Below are positions 42,493-50,820 of a stretch of DNA of 64,000 nucleotides, piece after piece. The position numbers were made by a program, and so were the translations under genes. The notes under the pieces are model-generated. The model was not told the DNA's origin and ran no database searches. It saw nothing but the letters and a program-made list of their open reading frames with translations. The first letter of the stretch is position 1; every line of letters starts with the position of its first letter. Source of the stretch: CAYVWB01 sp964455395 (GTDB lineage Bacteria; Desulfobacterota; Desulfovibrionia; Desulfovibrionales; Desulfovibrionaceae); NCBI GenBank assembly GCA_964455395.1, contig CAYVWB010000001.1, positions 109,496 to 173,495 of the forward strand. The letters run 5' to 3'.

Positions 42493-44046
42493 ATGGATGA
42501 TCCGACCATGAACGGCGCTCTTACCGCTCCTTCGATGGACGACACCATCGTCGCCATCGCCACTCCGCCCGGCCACGGCGGCGTGGCGGTGGCGCGCCTG
42601 TCCGGACCGCTCGCCATCCCCACCCTCAAACGCGCCTTCCGCGAATCCTCGGGGCGTCGTGAGGTCGAAGCCTTTGCGCCGCGGCTCATGCGGCATGGCC
42701 TTATCGTGGACGGCCAACACCGCCGTGTGGACGAGGTGCTGGCCGTGGTTTTTCCCGGTCCGCATTCGTTCACGGGGGAGGATGTGGCCGAGGTCCACTG
42801 CCATGGCGGTCCCATGGTCACGGCGGCGGTGCTGGAGACGTTGTTGGCGGCGGGCAAGGCCGTGGCCGCCACGGGAGGCGAAGGCGGCGTGGTGCGCCAT
42901 GCGCGGCCCGGTGAATTCTCCAAGCGGGCGTACATGCACGGCAAGGTGGACCTGGCGCAAGCGGAGGCCATCGCCGAGGCCATCGCTGCGGACAGTCCCG
43001 CCGGGCTGGCGCTGGCGCAGACGCGGCTCTCCGGGGCGCTCTCCAGACGCGTGGGGGATCTGCGGGAGCATCTGGAGGAATTGCGCCGGCGGCTGTGCGT
43101 GGCCGTGGATTTTCCCGAAGAAGAGGTGGAGTGCCTGCCGCCGGAGAGTCTCGCTGGCGGCGTGCGGGACGTGCTGGCGCTCCTGGAGGGGCTGCTGGAA
43201 GCCGCTTCGCGTCGACGCGTCTGGGAGGAGGGCGCCCTGGTGGTGCTGGCCGGTCGGGTGAACGCCGGAAAGTCCAGCCTGTTGAACGCCTTGGCCGGCA
43301 GGGAACGCGCCATCGTCACGGCGACGCCCGGCGCCACCCGCGACTACCTGGAAGAGCGCCTCATCCTGGAGGGGCTCCCCATCACCCTGGTGGACACGGC
43401 CGGACTCCGCGACGACGGCGTGGTGCTGCTCGACGACGCCCGACCCGAACGCGAGCACCCCGCCTCCGCCACGTCTTCCGTGGTGTCGTTGGACCCCGTG
43501 GAAGTGGAGGGGATGCGCCGCAGTTGGGAGCTGGTGCGCCGAGCAGACCTCGTCTGTCTGGTGCTGGACGCCGGCGCAGCCACCCCCTTCGGCCCCGCCG
43601 AAGCGGAGCTCTTCGCCAGCCTGCCGCCTGCAGGACGCGTCGTCGTCTGGAACAAAGCCGACCGCCGCGCCTTGGACGAGGCCACGCGCGCCGAGCTGGA
43701 GACGGCCATGGGCTGCGCCGCCGCCACTGTCGCCACGGTGGTGCGTCGCGATGGGGAAACGCAGGGGGTGGAAGCCCTCGCCGCCGCCATCCGCACGGCG
43801 TTGACCCATGCGGACGAGGCCCCCGGGCCCGGGGAGCTGGCGCCCAACCAGCGCCAAGCCCAGGCCATCCACGCCGCCGCCGCGGAGCTCGCCGGCTTGC
43901 TGGACGACATCGCTGCAGGCGCGCCCTACGACGTGCTGGGGGTGCGGCTGGAGCTCGCTTCCTCCCTGCTTGCGGAAATCACCGGCGCCATCGCCAGTCA
44001 GGACGTTCTCAACAGCGTCTTCGACCGCTTCTGCATCGGCAAGTAA
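42493..44046 (+). CDS. mnmE: tRNA modification GTPase MnmE
   Basis: This 517-residue GTPase works with MnmG on wobble uridine of tRNA. The N-terminal folate-binding domain starts near MDDTIVAIATPPGHGGVAVA. A central helical domain includes KVDLAQAEAIAEAI. The G domain carries GRVNAGKSSLLN (G1), DTAGLRD (G3) and NKAD (G4), and the C-terminal tail ends in the catalytic CIGK. An insert of about 20 residues follows DTAGLRDDGV in the switch II region (DNA 43420-43500). ATGs at 42493 and 42508 are both possible starts, and neither has ideal Shine-Dalgarno spacing. Confidence 0.96.
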   Translation: MDDPTMNGALTAPSMDDTIVAIATPPGHGGVAVARLSGPLAIPTLKRAFRESSGRREVEAFAPRLMRHGLIVDGQHRRVDEVLAVVFPGPHSFTGEDVAEVHCHGGPMVTAAVLETLLAAGKAVAATGGEGGVVRHARPGEFSKRAYMHGKVDLAQAEAIAEAIAADSPAGLALAQTRLSGALSRRVGDLREHLEELRRRLCVAVDFPEEEVECLPPESLAGGVRDVLALLEGLLEAASRRRVWEEGALVVLAGRVNAGKSSLLNALAGRERAIVTATPGATRDYLEERLILEGLPITLVDTAGLRDDGVVLLDDARPEREHPASATSSVVSLDPVEVEGMRRSWELVRRADLVCLVLDAGAATPFGPAEAELFASLPPAGRVVVWNKADRRALDEATRAELETAMGCAAATVATVVRRDGETQGVEALAAAIRTALTHADEAPGPGELAPNQRQAQAIHAAAAELAGLLDDIAAGAPYDVLGVRLELASSLLAEITGAIASQDVLNSVFDRFCIGK

Positions 44047-44119
44047 CCCGAAATTCCCCCCTGCAGCCGGATGCATTTCGGCGTATCCTGGCGCATCAAC
44101 CCTCAGCCGGGAGCTCCCC

Positions 44120-44500
44120 ATGCGCCTTCACCCCCCGTGCTTCGCCCCATCGTCTTTCCATCATCTCCTGGCGGCGCTGACTACTGCGGCAGCCTGCGTG
44201 CTCGTGTTCGTGAACGCGGCTGGCGCCCTGGCGCCGCTTTCCACGTTCACGTTGACCGTCGACGGCGCCCCTGCAGTGGTGGCCGAACCCGTACGCGGCG
44301 AGTACGACTTTCCGTACAAACTCGCGAGCAAGGACGCCGTCTACTATATCGAGAGCGATGCGGCTCTGGGACCGCACCGCGCCGCTTTCCTGCAGGCGCT
44401 GGAGGCCGGCGCGCGCGTCACCCTGCACGGGGAGGTCTGGATGCTGGACCACGACTTGCTCATGTTTCATGCGGTGACCTCGTTGCAGACCGCTCGTTGA
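44120..44500 (+). CDS. Exported small protein of unknown function
   Basis: This 126-residue protein is preceded by GGGAG with 7-nt spacing. An N-terminal hydrophobic segment (about residues 15-37) looks like a signal peptide cleaved near AGALA. The remainder is a compact soluble domain with no recognised motif (TFTLTVDGAPAVVAEP, RVTLHGEVWML). It follows mnmE by 73 nt. Function unknown. Confidence 0.6.
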   Translation: MRLHPPCFAPSSFHHLLAALTTAAACVLVFVNAAGALAPLSTFTLTVDGAPAVVAEPVRGEYDFPYKLASKDAVYYIESDAALGPHRAAFLQALEAGARVTLHGEVWMLDHDLLMFHAVTSLQTAR

Positions 44501-44546
44501 GACGCCGACGTTTCCGCGATGGAGTGCTGGAATTCGAGCCGGGCGG

Positions 44547-44575
44547 TTGACCTGGGCATCGGTCGGCTCTATATT
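44547..44575 (+). promoter_or_regulatory. Sigma70 promoter of a small-protein gene
   Basis: TTGACC (44547-44552), a 17-bp spacer and TATATT (44570-44575) each match consensus at five of six positions. The start of transcription should be near 44582, about 25 nt before the ATG at 44607. Confidence 0.65.
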
Positions 44576-44606
44576 TCCCATAGATACCTTCAGCGGGAGG
44601 GTCGTC

Positions 44607-44927
44607 ATGTACGCCATCGCCATTTCCCCCCAGTCCTACGCGGGGTCAACCACCGGCCGCATGGTGGAGTCTGCGCGTCTGGAGCTTGCTCGTGACGACG
44701 CCATGACGCGCGCCACAGCCTATGGAGGTTTTGACGGCGCGTCCGGGATTCCTGTGGACGGCATGCGTCAGGAGCTGGAGCTTGCTCGGCTGGACGCCGC
44801 TGCGACCTCGGGGCTGGGCTTGGTGATGGACGTCCAGCAGGCGCAATTCGCCGCGGATCAGGCGGCCGCGGTCCCCTTTGCGGAACCGTACGCCATGACG
44901 GGCGGGCTGCTGAATGCGTATGCGTGA
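44607..44927 (+). CDS. Small soluble protein of unknown function
   Basis: This 106-residue protein starts MYAIAISPQSYAGSTTGRMV, with GGGAGG 6 nt before the ATG and a near-consensus promoter upstream. It is rich in Ala, Gln and Asp and has no signal peptide or membrane helix. The MVESARLELARDD and MRQELELARLDAA segments look like amphipathic helices. A longer upstream start would add 20 residues and ignore the good ribosome binding site. I do not recognise the family. Confidence 0.6.
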   Translation: MYAIAISPQSYAGSTTGRMVESARLELARDDAMTRATAYGGFDGASGIPVDGMRQELELARLDAAATSGLGLVMDVQQAQFAADQAAAVPFAEPYAMTGGLLNAYA

Positions 44928-45117
44928 GGGCGCTTTCGGGAGCGCGTCTGTTTCGGGTCCTCTCGGTCCGAGGCCATTGGTTCGAGCGCCTTTTGGGAGT
45001 GACCCGTTTGCGTGCGCTGATGGTGCGAATTGACAGGCAACGTCGTCAGTGGGTGTGGGCGAGGAGAGAAACCGGACGGAATCCTTTGCGATTCTGTCGC
45101 GGTTTTTTGTCGTTCTC

Positions 45118-45147
45118 TTGACATCGGAGCGCAGGCCGGACTACGGT
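45118..45147 (+). promoter_or_regulatory. Candidate promoter of the amino acid ABC operon
   Basis: A perfect TTGACA (45118-45123) and TACGGT (45142-45147) are separated by 18 bp. The leader to 45322 would be about 170 nt and includes the 19-bp duplication. Confidence 0.45.
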
Positions 45148-45204
45148 GCCGCGCTGGACGGACGACGCGGTCGCCTGTGTGGGACAGCGTCCATTGCGCC
45201 GGCG

Positions 45205-45242
45205 TCATCCGTGGATTGCATCGACATCCGTGGATTGCATCC
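45205..45242 (+). repeat. 19-bp tandem duplication
   Basis: CATCCGTGGATTGCATCGA and CATCCGTGGATTGCATCCA are adjacent and differ at one base. They lie in the leader of the amino acid transporter operon. Confidence 0.9.
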
Positions 45243-45321
45243 ATGACGCCGGAACTCGTGGACCTACGCCAAGCCGGGCTGAAAGCGCACGCCTTCCGCC
45301 CGTGTGGAGGAGCCGGCTCCC

Positions 45322-46050
45322 ATGGCCATGATCGAATGTGACGACGTGCAGAAGTGGTTCGGCGACTTCCACGTCCTCAAGGGCGTCTCGCAAGCCGTGG
45401 AGCGGGGGGAGGTGCTTGTCATCTGCGGCCCGTCGGGGTCCGGGAAGTCCACGTTCATCCGCTGCATCAATCGCCTGGAGGAGTTCCAGAAAGGCCGCAT
45501 CCTTCTGGAAGGCAAGGATATTCATGACCGCGACGTGGACGTGAACGCCTTGCGCGCCGAAATAGGCATCGTTTTTCAGCAATTCAATCTCTATCCCCAC
45601 CTCACTGTTCTGCGGAATATCACCCTGGCGCCCACGAAGGTGCGCGGTCGGGACAAGAAGGAGGCCGAGGGCCAGGCCCTGGAGCTTCTGGATCGCGTGG
45701 GGATATCCGAACAGGCGCACAAGTATCCCGTGGAGCTCTCCGGCGGGCAGCAGCAGCGCGTGGCCATCGCCCGCGCGCTGGCCATGCGGCCCAAGGTGAT
45801 GCTCTTTGACGAGCCCACCTCCGCCCTCGACCCCGAGATGATCAATGAAGTCCTCAATGTCATGAAGGACTTGGCCCGCGACGGCATGACCATGCTCTGC
45901 GTGACCCACGAGATGGGCTTCGCGCGCGAGGTGGCGGACAAAGTCGTGTTCATGGATGGCGGCGCCGTCGTGGAGGAGGGCCCCCCGCGGGACTTCTTCT
46001 CCAACCCGCGGCATGAACGCACCAAGGCGTTTCTCAAGGAAATTCTCTAG
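45322..46050 (+). CDS. Polar amino acid ABC transporter ATP-binding protein (GlnQ type)
   Basis: This 242-residue ATPase has Walker A GPSGSGKSTFIRCINRLE, the Q-loop FQQFNLYPHLTVL, signature LSGGQQQRVAIARAL, Walker B VMLFDEPTSALDPEM and the switch THEMGFAREVADKVVFMDGG. All are typical of the glutamine/glutamate/histidine uptake subfamily. The ATG at 45322 is chosen because GGAGGAG lies 9 nt upstream; 45328 is an alternative. The binding protein and two permeases follow in the same direction, forming a complete importer. Confidence 0.95.
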   Translation: MAMIECDDVQKWFGDFHVLKGVSQAVERGEVLVICGPSGSGKSTFIRCINRLEEFQKGRILLEGKDIHDRDVDVNALRAEIGIVFQQFNLYPHLTVLRNITLAPTKVRGRDKKEAEGQALELLDRVGISEQAHKYPVELSGGQQQRVAIARALAMRPKVMLFDEPTSALDPEMINEVLNVMKDLARDGMTMLCVTHEMGFAREVADKVVFMDGGAVVEEGPPRDFFSNPRHERTKAFLKEIL

Positions 46051-46096
46051 GCGGGGCCCGCTTCGCCTGGCATCCTCAATCCCAATGGGAGGAACT

Positions 46097-46912
46097 ATGC
46101 TGAAACGTTGCATTCTCTGTGTGGCCGTCTTGGCCGTGATGGCTTTCGCGTCTGTGGCTTCCGCGGACAAACTGGAGTCGATCAAAGAGCGCGGCGAGCT
46201 GATCTGCGGGGTGAAGGACGCCGTGGTGCCCTTCGGGTACGTGGATGAGAAGACCAACCAGATAGTGGGTTTCGACGTGGATATCTGTCAGTATATCGCT
46301 GACATGATGGGCGTGAAGCTGACCCTGAAGCCCGTGACCAGCGCCACCCGCATCCCCATGGTGACGCAAGGCTCCATCGACCTCGCCGCCGCCACCATGA
46401 CCCACAAGCATGAGCGCGACGAAGTCATCGATTTCTCCGTCACCTATTTCATGGACGGTCAGAAGATCCTCGTCCCCAAGGACGGCGACGTGAAGACCGT
46501 GGCCGACTTGGCCGGCAAGAAAGTGGGAACCGCCAAGGGCTCCACCTCCGAAAAGAACATCAAGGAAGCTCAACCCGAAGCCCGGGTCATCTCCTTCGAA
46601 GGCTACCCCCAGGCGTTCCTCGCGCTGAAGCAAGGCAAGGTGGCCGCCGTGACCACGGATTCCACCATCCTGCTGGGCTTGAAGAATTCCGACGAAAACC
46701 CCGACCAGTGGGTCATCGCCGGGGACTACATCTCCTCGGAGCCTTACGGCCTGGGCCTTGCCGAGAACGAGTCCAACTTCCGCGACTTCGTGAACTATTC
46801 GCTCAACGAAATGTGGAAGCGCGGCGACTACGAGAAAGTCTACATGAAGTGGTTCGGTCCCGAGACCATGTACCACCTCCCGCTGAACTGGAAGATGGAG
46901 CTCTGGCCCTAG
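46097..46912 (+). CDS. Amino acid ABC transporter periplasmic binding protein
   Basis: This 271-residue protein starts MLKRCILCVAVLAVMAFASV with cleavage near ASADK, preceded by GGGAGGA. It is a family 3 binding domain: LICGVKDAVVPFGYVDEKTN, VGFDVDICQYIA, and SVTYFMDGQKILV. It captures a polar amino acid, probably glutamate, aspartate or glutamine by family, though the ligand is not certain. It lies 46 nt after the ATPase gene and 95 nt before the first permease. Confidence 0.93.
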   Translation: MLKRCILCVAVLAVMAFASVASADKLESIKERGELICGVKDAVVPFGYVDEKTNQIVGFDVDICQYIADMMGVKLTLKPVTSATRIPMVTQGSIDLAAATMTHKHERDEVIDFSVTYFMDGQKILVPKDGDVKTVADLAGKKVGTAKGSTSEKNIKEAQPEARVISFEGYPQAFLALKQGKVAAVTTDSTILLGLKNSDENPDQWVIAGDYISSEPYGLGLAENESNFRDFVNYSLNEMWKRGDYEKVYMKWFGPETMYHLPLNWKMELWP

Positions 46913-47007
46913 CCGCAGCGCATTCCGCCGCGTGAGACGGGGAGGGGGCGCGCCCACGCCGGAACGAGGCGGCTCCCTCCTCTTGTGTTGCGCGCGCAAG
47001 GACGACG

Positions 47008-47709
47008 ATGCAATACGATTTCAACTGGAGCCTGGTGCTCACCGGCGAGTACGGCGGGTGGATCGTGGAGGGTGTGCTGACCACCTTGCAGATCTCCGCT
47101 GTCTCCATCGTCTTCTCCATGCTGCTCGGCACGTTCGTGGCCGTCATGCGCATGTCCGGATTGAAGCTCTTGGAATGGTTCGCCATGGCGTTCGTGGAGT
47201 TCTTCCGCAACACGCCGCTGCTGGTGCAGATATTCTTCTGGTACTTCGGCAGCCACGCCGTGCTGCCTGCAGTCGTCAATGAATGGCTTTACGAACGGAA
47301 TTTCGAATTCGCCGCGGGGGTCATCGCGCTCACGGTCTACACGGCTGCGTTCATCGCGGAGGAGATCCGCGCCGGGGTCTTCTCCATCCCCAAGACGCAG
47401 CTGGAGGCCTCTCGCGCCACAGGGCTCTCGTTTCTGCAGGCCATGCGTTACGTCGTGCTGCCGCAGGCGTTTCGCATCGTCATTCCGCCGCTCATCAGCC
47501 AGTTTCTGAACCTCATCAAGAATTCCTCGCTGTGCATGACCATCGGGGTGATGGAGCTGACGTACATGGCGCGCCAGATCGAGTCCTACACATTCCACGG
47601 CTTCGAGGCGTTCACCGTGGCCACGGCCATCTATCTTGTCATTTCACTGGTCGTCTCCTTCCTGGTCACGTGGTACAACAAGCGCTTCCTCCGCCAGATA
47701 GCCTATTGA
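47008..47709 (+). CDS. Amino acid ABC transporter permease, subunit 1
   Basis: This 233-residue inner-membrane permease of the HisMQ type has an AAGGA site before its ATG. Five hydrophobic helices are visible. The family segment FVEFFRNTPLLVQIFFWYF lies near residue 68 and the ATPase-contact EAA loop QLEASRATGLSFLQAMRYVV near 132-150. It should pair with the second permease downstream to form the membrane channel. Confidence 0.93.
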   Translation: MQYDFNWSLVLTGEYGGWIVEGVLTTLQISAVSIVFSMLLGTFVAVMRMSGLKLLEWFAMAFVEFFRNTPLLVQIFFWYFGSHAVLPAVVNEWLYERNFEFAAGVIALTVYTAAFIAEEIRAGVFSIPKTQLEASRATGLSFLQAMRYVVLPQAFRIVIPPLISQFLNLIKNSSLCMTIGVMELTYMARQIESYTFHGFEAFTVATAIYLVISLVVSFLVTWYNKRFLRQIAY

Positions 47710-47917
47710 TGAACGCCGCCGCCATACGCCTGGCGCCGTCCGGCTTGGGCGCGCATGTATCCGGGCCATGCGGGAGCGCCGTCATGCAGAGGCCCAACGA
47801 CGTGACGCGACACTGCAGGATCGACAACCACCAAAGCGCAGACGGGGTCTGCCCGGCGCAGGGGACATTCTCCTGCGTTCGACCCCGCCTCCGCCAACGC
47901 CTTGAAGGATGAGTTCG

Positions 47918-48613
47918 ATGCGCTGGGACGTGGTTATAGACAATCTGGATTATCTGCTGTGGGGAGCCTATCCGGACGGTCCCCTCGGCGGGCTCGCGCT
48001 CTCCATCCTGTTGGCCTTGGGCGGCATCTTCGGGGCGTTCTGGCTTGGTCTGGCGGCTGGTCTGTTGCGGCTTTCCCGATTCTGGTTTCTGCGGTGGTCG
48101 GCCACGGTCTACATCGAGGTCATCCGGGGCGTGCCGCTGCTCATGCTCATTTTCTGGTTCTACTTCCTGGCGCCCATCGCGCTGGGGCACACCTTGCCGG
48201 AGACGTGGTCCGCCCTGGTGGCGTTCATCGTCTTCACCAGCGCCTACGTGGGAGAGATCGTCCGCGCCGGCGTCCTGGCTCTGCCCAAAGGCCAGATGGA
48301 GGCCGCGCGGGGCTCCGGCCTCTCCCATTCGCAGGCCATGCGCTTCGTCATCCTGCCCCAGGCGCTGCGCAACATGATCCCCTCTTTCGTGAACCAGTTC
48401 GTCAGCCTCACCAAAGACACCTCCCTGGCGTACATCATCGGCGTGCTGGAGCTGACCCGCGCAGCCACCCAGGTGAACAACCGCACCTTGACTGCGCCCA
48501 CGGAGATTTTCGCGGCCATCGCCGTACTGTACTTCATCATCTGCTACGCCCTCACGGCCGCCAGCCGCCGGCTGGAAAAGCGGCTTTCCCGCTACCAGGC
48601 CCGTGGGCGCTAG
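47918..48613 (+). CDS. Amino acid ABC transporter permease, subunit 2
   Basis: This 231-residue HisMQ-type permease starts at the ATG at 47918, with AAGGATGAG upstream. An ATG at 47909 is directly abutted by that site and is unlikely. Motifs are YIEVIRGVPLLMLIFWFYF and the EAA loop QMEAARGSGLSHSQAMRFVI. The gap of about 200 nt between the permease genes contains a GCAGAC/GTCTGC hairpin but no gene. A short gap (11 nt) leads to prmA. Confidence 0.92.
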   Translation: MRWDVVIDNLDYLLWGAYPDGPLGGLALSILLALGGIFGAFWLGLAAGLLRLSRFWFLRWSATVYIEVIRGVPLLMLIFWFYFLAPIALGHTLPETWSALVAFIVFTSAYVGEIVRAGVLALPKGQMEAARGSGLSHSQAMRFVILPQALRNMIPSFVNQFVSLTKDTSLAYIIGVLELTRAATQVNNRTLTAPTEIFAAIAVLYFIICYALTAASRRLEKRLSRYQARGR

Positions 48614-48624
48614 GGAGTCCCCCC

Positions 48625-49650
48625 ATGTCTCAGCCCACCGAGCCCTCGCCGGACCTCCGCGACACGGACGTCATCCACCGCCTGGACGTCCTCGCTCCGG
48701 CGCGCGTCTACGACCTGCTGACCGCCGCGCTCTTCGACCTCGCTCCCTCCGGCTGGGAGGAACAGGAGACCCCCGAGGGCGTGCGCTTCTCCCTGCATCG
48801 GGAGACAGCCGCCCAAGCCGACGACGTGGAGCGCAGCCTCCGCGCGGCGCTGCCCGACGTTGACCTTCAAATCGACCGCTTCGAAGTTCGGAACCGCGAC
48901 TGGGCCACCGCTTGGCGCGAATACTTCACCGCCGTGCTCTGCGGCGAGGACTTCGTGGTGGTGGCGCCCTGGATGGTGGGGCCGGACCAACCCTTCCCGG
49001 GCCGCATCCCCCTCGTCATCGACCCCAAACAAGCCTTCGGCACCGGCCACCATCCCACCACGGCGCTCTGCCTGGAAGCCATCTCGGACCTGTATCAGAA
49101 CGGCTGGCTGGGCCGGGGCATGCGTTTTCTGGATATCGGCACGGGCTCCGGCGTGCTGGGGCTGGCCTGCGCAAAGCTGGGCATGACCGGTGTGGGCGTG
49201 GACGTCGATCCCCTCTCCATCGACAACGTCGAGCAGAACAAACGCTTGAACGATGTCCCGGACGAAGCCTTTGCAGCCGCGGTGGGGTCCGTGGCGCCCA
49301 TCGGCGCGAGCGAGATCGCGGACAAGGCCACAGGCGTGGGCAGCGAATTCGGCAACATGGACCACGTGGCTGGCTTCGCCGCCAGCGCGGATTCGCTCTT
49401 CGCCGGAGACGCCGTGACGACGCTGGTGGGGGAGGAACGCTTCGAGCTGGTGCTGGCGAACATCCTGGCGGGTCCGCTGGTGACCATGGCGGACGCCATC
49501 GTGGGCCGGGTGAAGCCGGGAGGCACGCTGGTGCTCTCCGGTCTGCTGACCTCGCAAGTGGAGGAGGTGACGACGGCGTATGTCTCGCGTGGTCTGGGGG
49601 CGCCGCGCGTCATGACGTCGGGGGAGTGGGCGGCGCTGGTGTTTGGGTGA
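48625..49650 (+). CDS. prmA: Ribosomal protein L11 methyltransferase PrmA
   Basis: This 341-residue SAM-dependent methyltransferase trimethylates ribosomal protein L11. A short N-terminal substrate-recognition domain is followed by the catalytic part: FGTGHHPTTALCLEAI, SAM motif I FLDIGTGSGVLGLACAKLG, and NILAGPLVTMADAI. An insert of about 45 residues (DNA 49285-49430, starting GSVAPIGASEIADKATG) between the second and fourth strands makes it longer than the usual 290-300. GGGAG precedes the ATG. It is probably co-transcribed with the amino acid transporter. Confidence 0.92.
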   Translation: MSQPTEPSPDLRDTDVIHRLDVLAPARVYDLLTAALFDLAPSGWEEQETPEGVRFSLHRETAAQADDVERSLRAALPDVDLQIDRFEVRNRDWATAWREYFTAVLCGEDFVVVAPWMVGPDQPFPGRIPLVIDPKQAFGTGHHPTTALCLEAISDLYQNGWLGRGMRFLDIGTGSGVLGLACAKLGMTGVGVDVDPLSIDNVEQNKRLNDVPDEAFAAAVGSVAPIGASEIADKATGVGSEFGNMDHVAGFAASADSLFAGDAVTTLVGEERFELVLANILAGPLVTMADAIVGRVKPGGTLVLSGLLTSQVEEVTTAYVSRGLGAPRVMTSGEWAALVFG

Positions 49651-49653
49651 GGG

Positions 49654-50019
49654 TCAATTGAAATACATCAATAGAAGGGGGGCCACAATCAGACCCAGCA
49701 CGAACAGAAGGTGTTGAATCTTGGTGAAAAGTAGGTGGTAACAGAGTAAATTTTTGGTGGTTTCAATATTTTGCCAGAACTCCAGCTAAAAGGGAAAAAA
49801 GTAATAATGTGCATGATGCTATTGAGGGCAAGTTCAAGAAAATCTGCTGTGAGAAAATCAGACCAAGAAAGGCAGCTGTACCTCCGAGCAACCAGTCTGA
49901 AAAGGTGAACATATTTGTTTGTCGCTGCAAGGCGAGACTGAGCAGGCTGTTTGTGATGAGATCGACATATGCATCAGCGCTCAACATTTCATCGATTTTG
50001 TTTTTACTTCTGCTTCCAT
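49654..50019 (-). pseudogene. AT-rich membrane protein gene with two frame breaks
   Basis: The ATG at 50019 has AAGGGG 5 nt upstream. Coding then requires a shift within the run of five A (50001-50005), continues through a clear membrane protein (MLSADAYVDLITNSLLSLAL, helices near DWLLGGTAAFLGLIFSQ and SIASCTLLLFSLLAG), and stops at 49763. A second shift at the A run 49769-49772 restores another good segment, ETTKNLLCYHLLFTK then LLFVLGLIVAPLLLMYF, ending at TGA 49654. The whole is about 121 codons. The region is far more AT-rich than its neighbours, so it looks acquired. True decay, sequencing error in homopolymers or frameshifting cannot be separated here. Confidence 0.6.
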
Positions 50020-50154
50020 GACGATCCCCTTGTATCTGTTTGCCAGTAGCGCGATTCCCCGTCAACCCTCCTTACCATTCCGTAATATTTCGCCACCCCA
50101 TGGCCCATCCGGTTGCCAGCGAACCCGCGACGCGGTATCCCTCCGAAAACGCGT

Positions 50155-50820
50155 ATGGGACACTCCGCCGACCAACTCCGCCGCTGGCATGACGCCATTC
50201 GTGACGCCTTGGGAGACGCCCGCTGGTGGCCGGCGGACTCCCCCTTCGAGGTCGCCGTGGGCGCCATCCTCGCTCAGAACGTGAGCTGGGCCAACGTCGC
50301 CAAAGCCATCGACGCTCTCAAGCAAGACGGCCTCCTCGAACCGCACGCCCTCCACGACCTCGCCACCCGCGATCCGGAGGCCCTCGCTGTGCGCATCCGG
50401 CCTGCAGGTCACTTCCGCGTCAAGGCGCAACGGCTCCGCAACCTCCTCGAATTCCTCCATGAAACATGCCAGCTCGACCTGCCCCGCCTCGCCGAGTGGG
50501 ATCTCGCCGAGCTGCGCGAAAAACTCCTCGCCGTGCGCGGCGTCGGCCCCGAGACGGCGGACTCCATCCTCTGTTACGCCCTCGCGCTGCCCTCCTTCGT
50601 GGTGGACGCCTACACGGCGCGCATCGCCGCCCGCCACGGCCTTGTCCCTGAAGAGAGCAGTTACGACGAACTGCGCGAGTACTTCATGGATCGGCTGCCT
50701 CAAGACGTCGTCGTCTATAATGATTTCCACGCACAACTCGTCCGTGTGGGCGCTGCGTGGTGCAAGAAAGCGGCGCCGCGGTGTCAGGATGGTTGCCCGC
50801 TCGCCCCGTTTCTGCCATGA
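50155..50820 (+). CDS. HhH-GPD (endonuclease III-like) DNA glycosylase-like protein
   Basis: This 221-residue protein has the helix-hairpin-helix and Gly/Pro-Asp loop: KLLAVRGVGPETADSIL near residue 130, then LALPSFVVDAYTARIAA with the conserved Asp. Where endonuclease III has a catalytic Lys (GVGRKTA) this protein has Glu (GVGPETA), so it would be a monofunctional glycosylase or of altered function. Near the C-terminus are three Cys (CKKAAPRCQDGC) instead of the four-Cys iron-sulfur loop. The start is uncertain (ATG 50155 or TTG 50113). Its stop overlaps the start of the next gene. Confidence 0.85.
   Translation: MGHSADQLRRWHDAIRDALGDARWWPADSPFEVAVGAILAQNVSWANVAKAIDALKQDGLLEPHALHDLATRDPEALAVRIRPAGHFRVKAQRLRNLLEFLHETCQLDLPRLAEWDLAELREKLLAVRGVGPETADSILCYALALPSFVVDAYTARIAARHGLVPEESSYDELREYFMDRLPQDVVVYNDFHAQLVRVGAAWCKKAAPRCQDGCPLAPFLP

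Larger units (their letters stand above)
44928..45321. other. Intergenic region before the amino acid ABC operon
   Basis: These 394 nt hold a weak hairpin after the small gene (GCGCT/AGCGC, 44930-44945), a candidate promoter (45118-45147) and a 19-bp duplication (45205-45242). No supported gene is seen. Confidence 0.5.
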
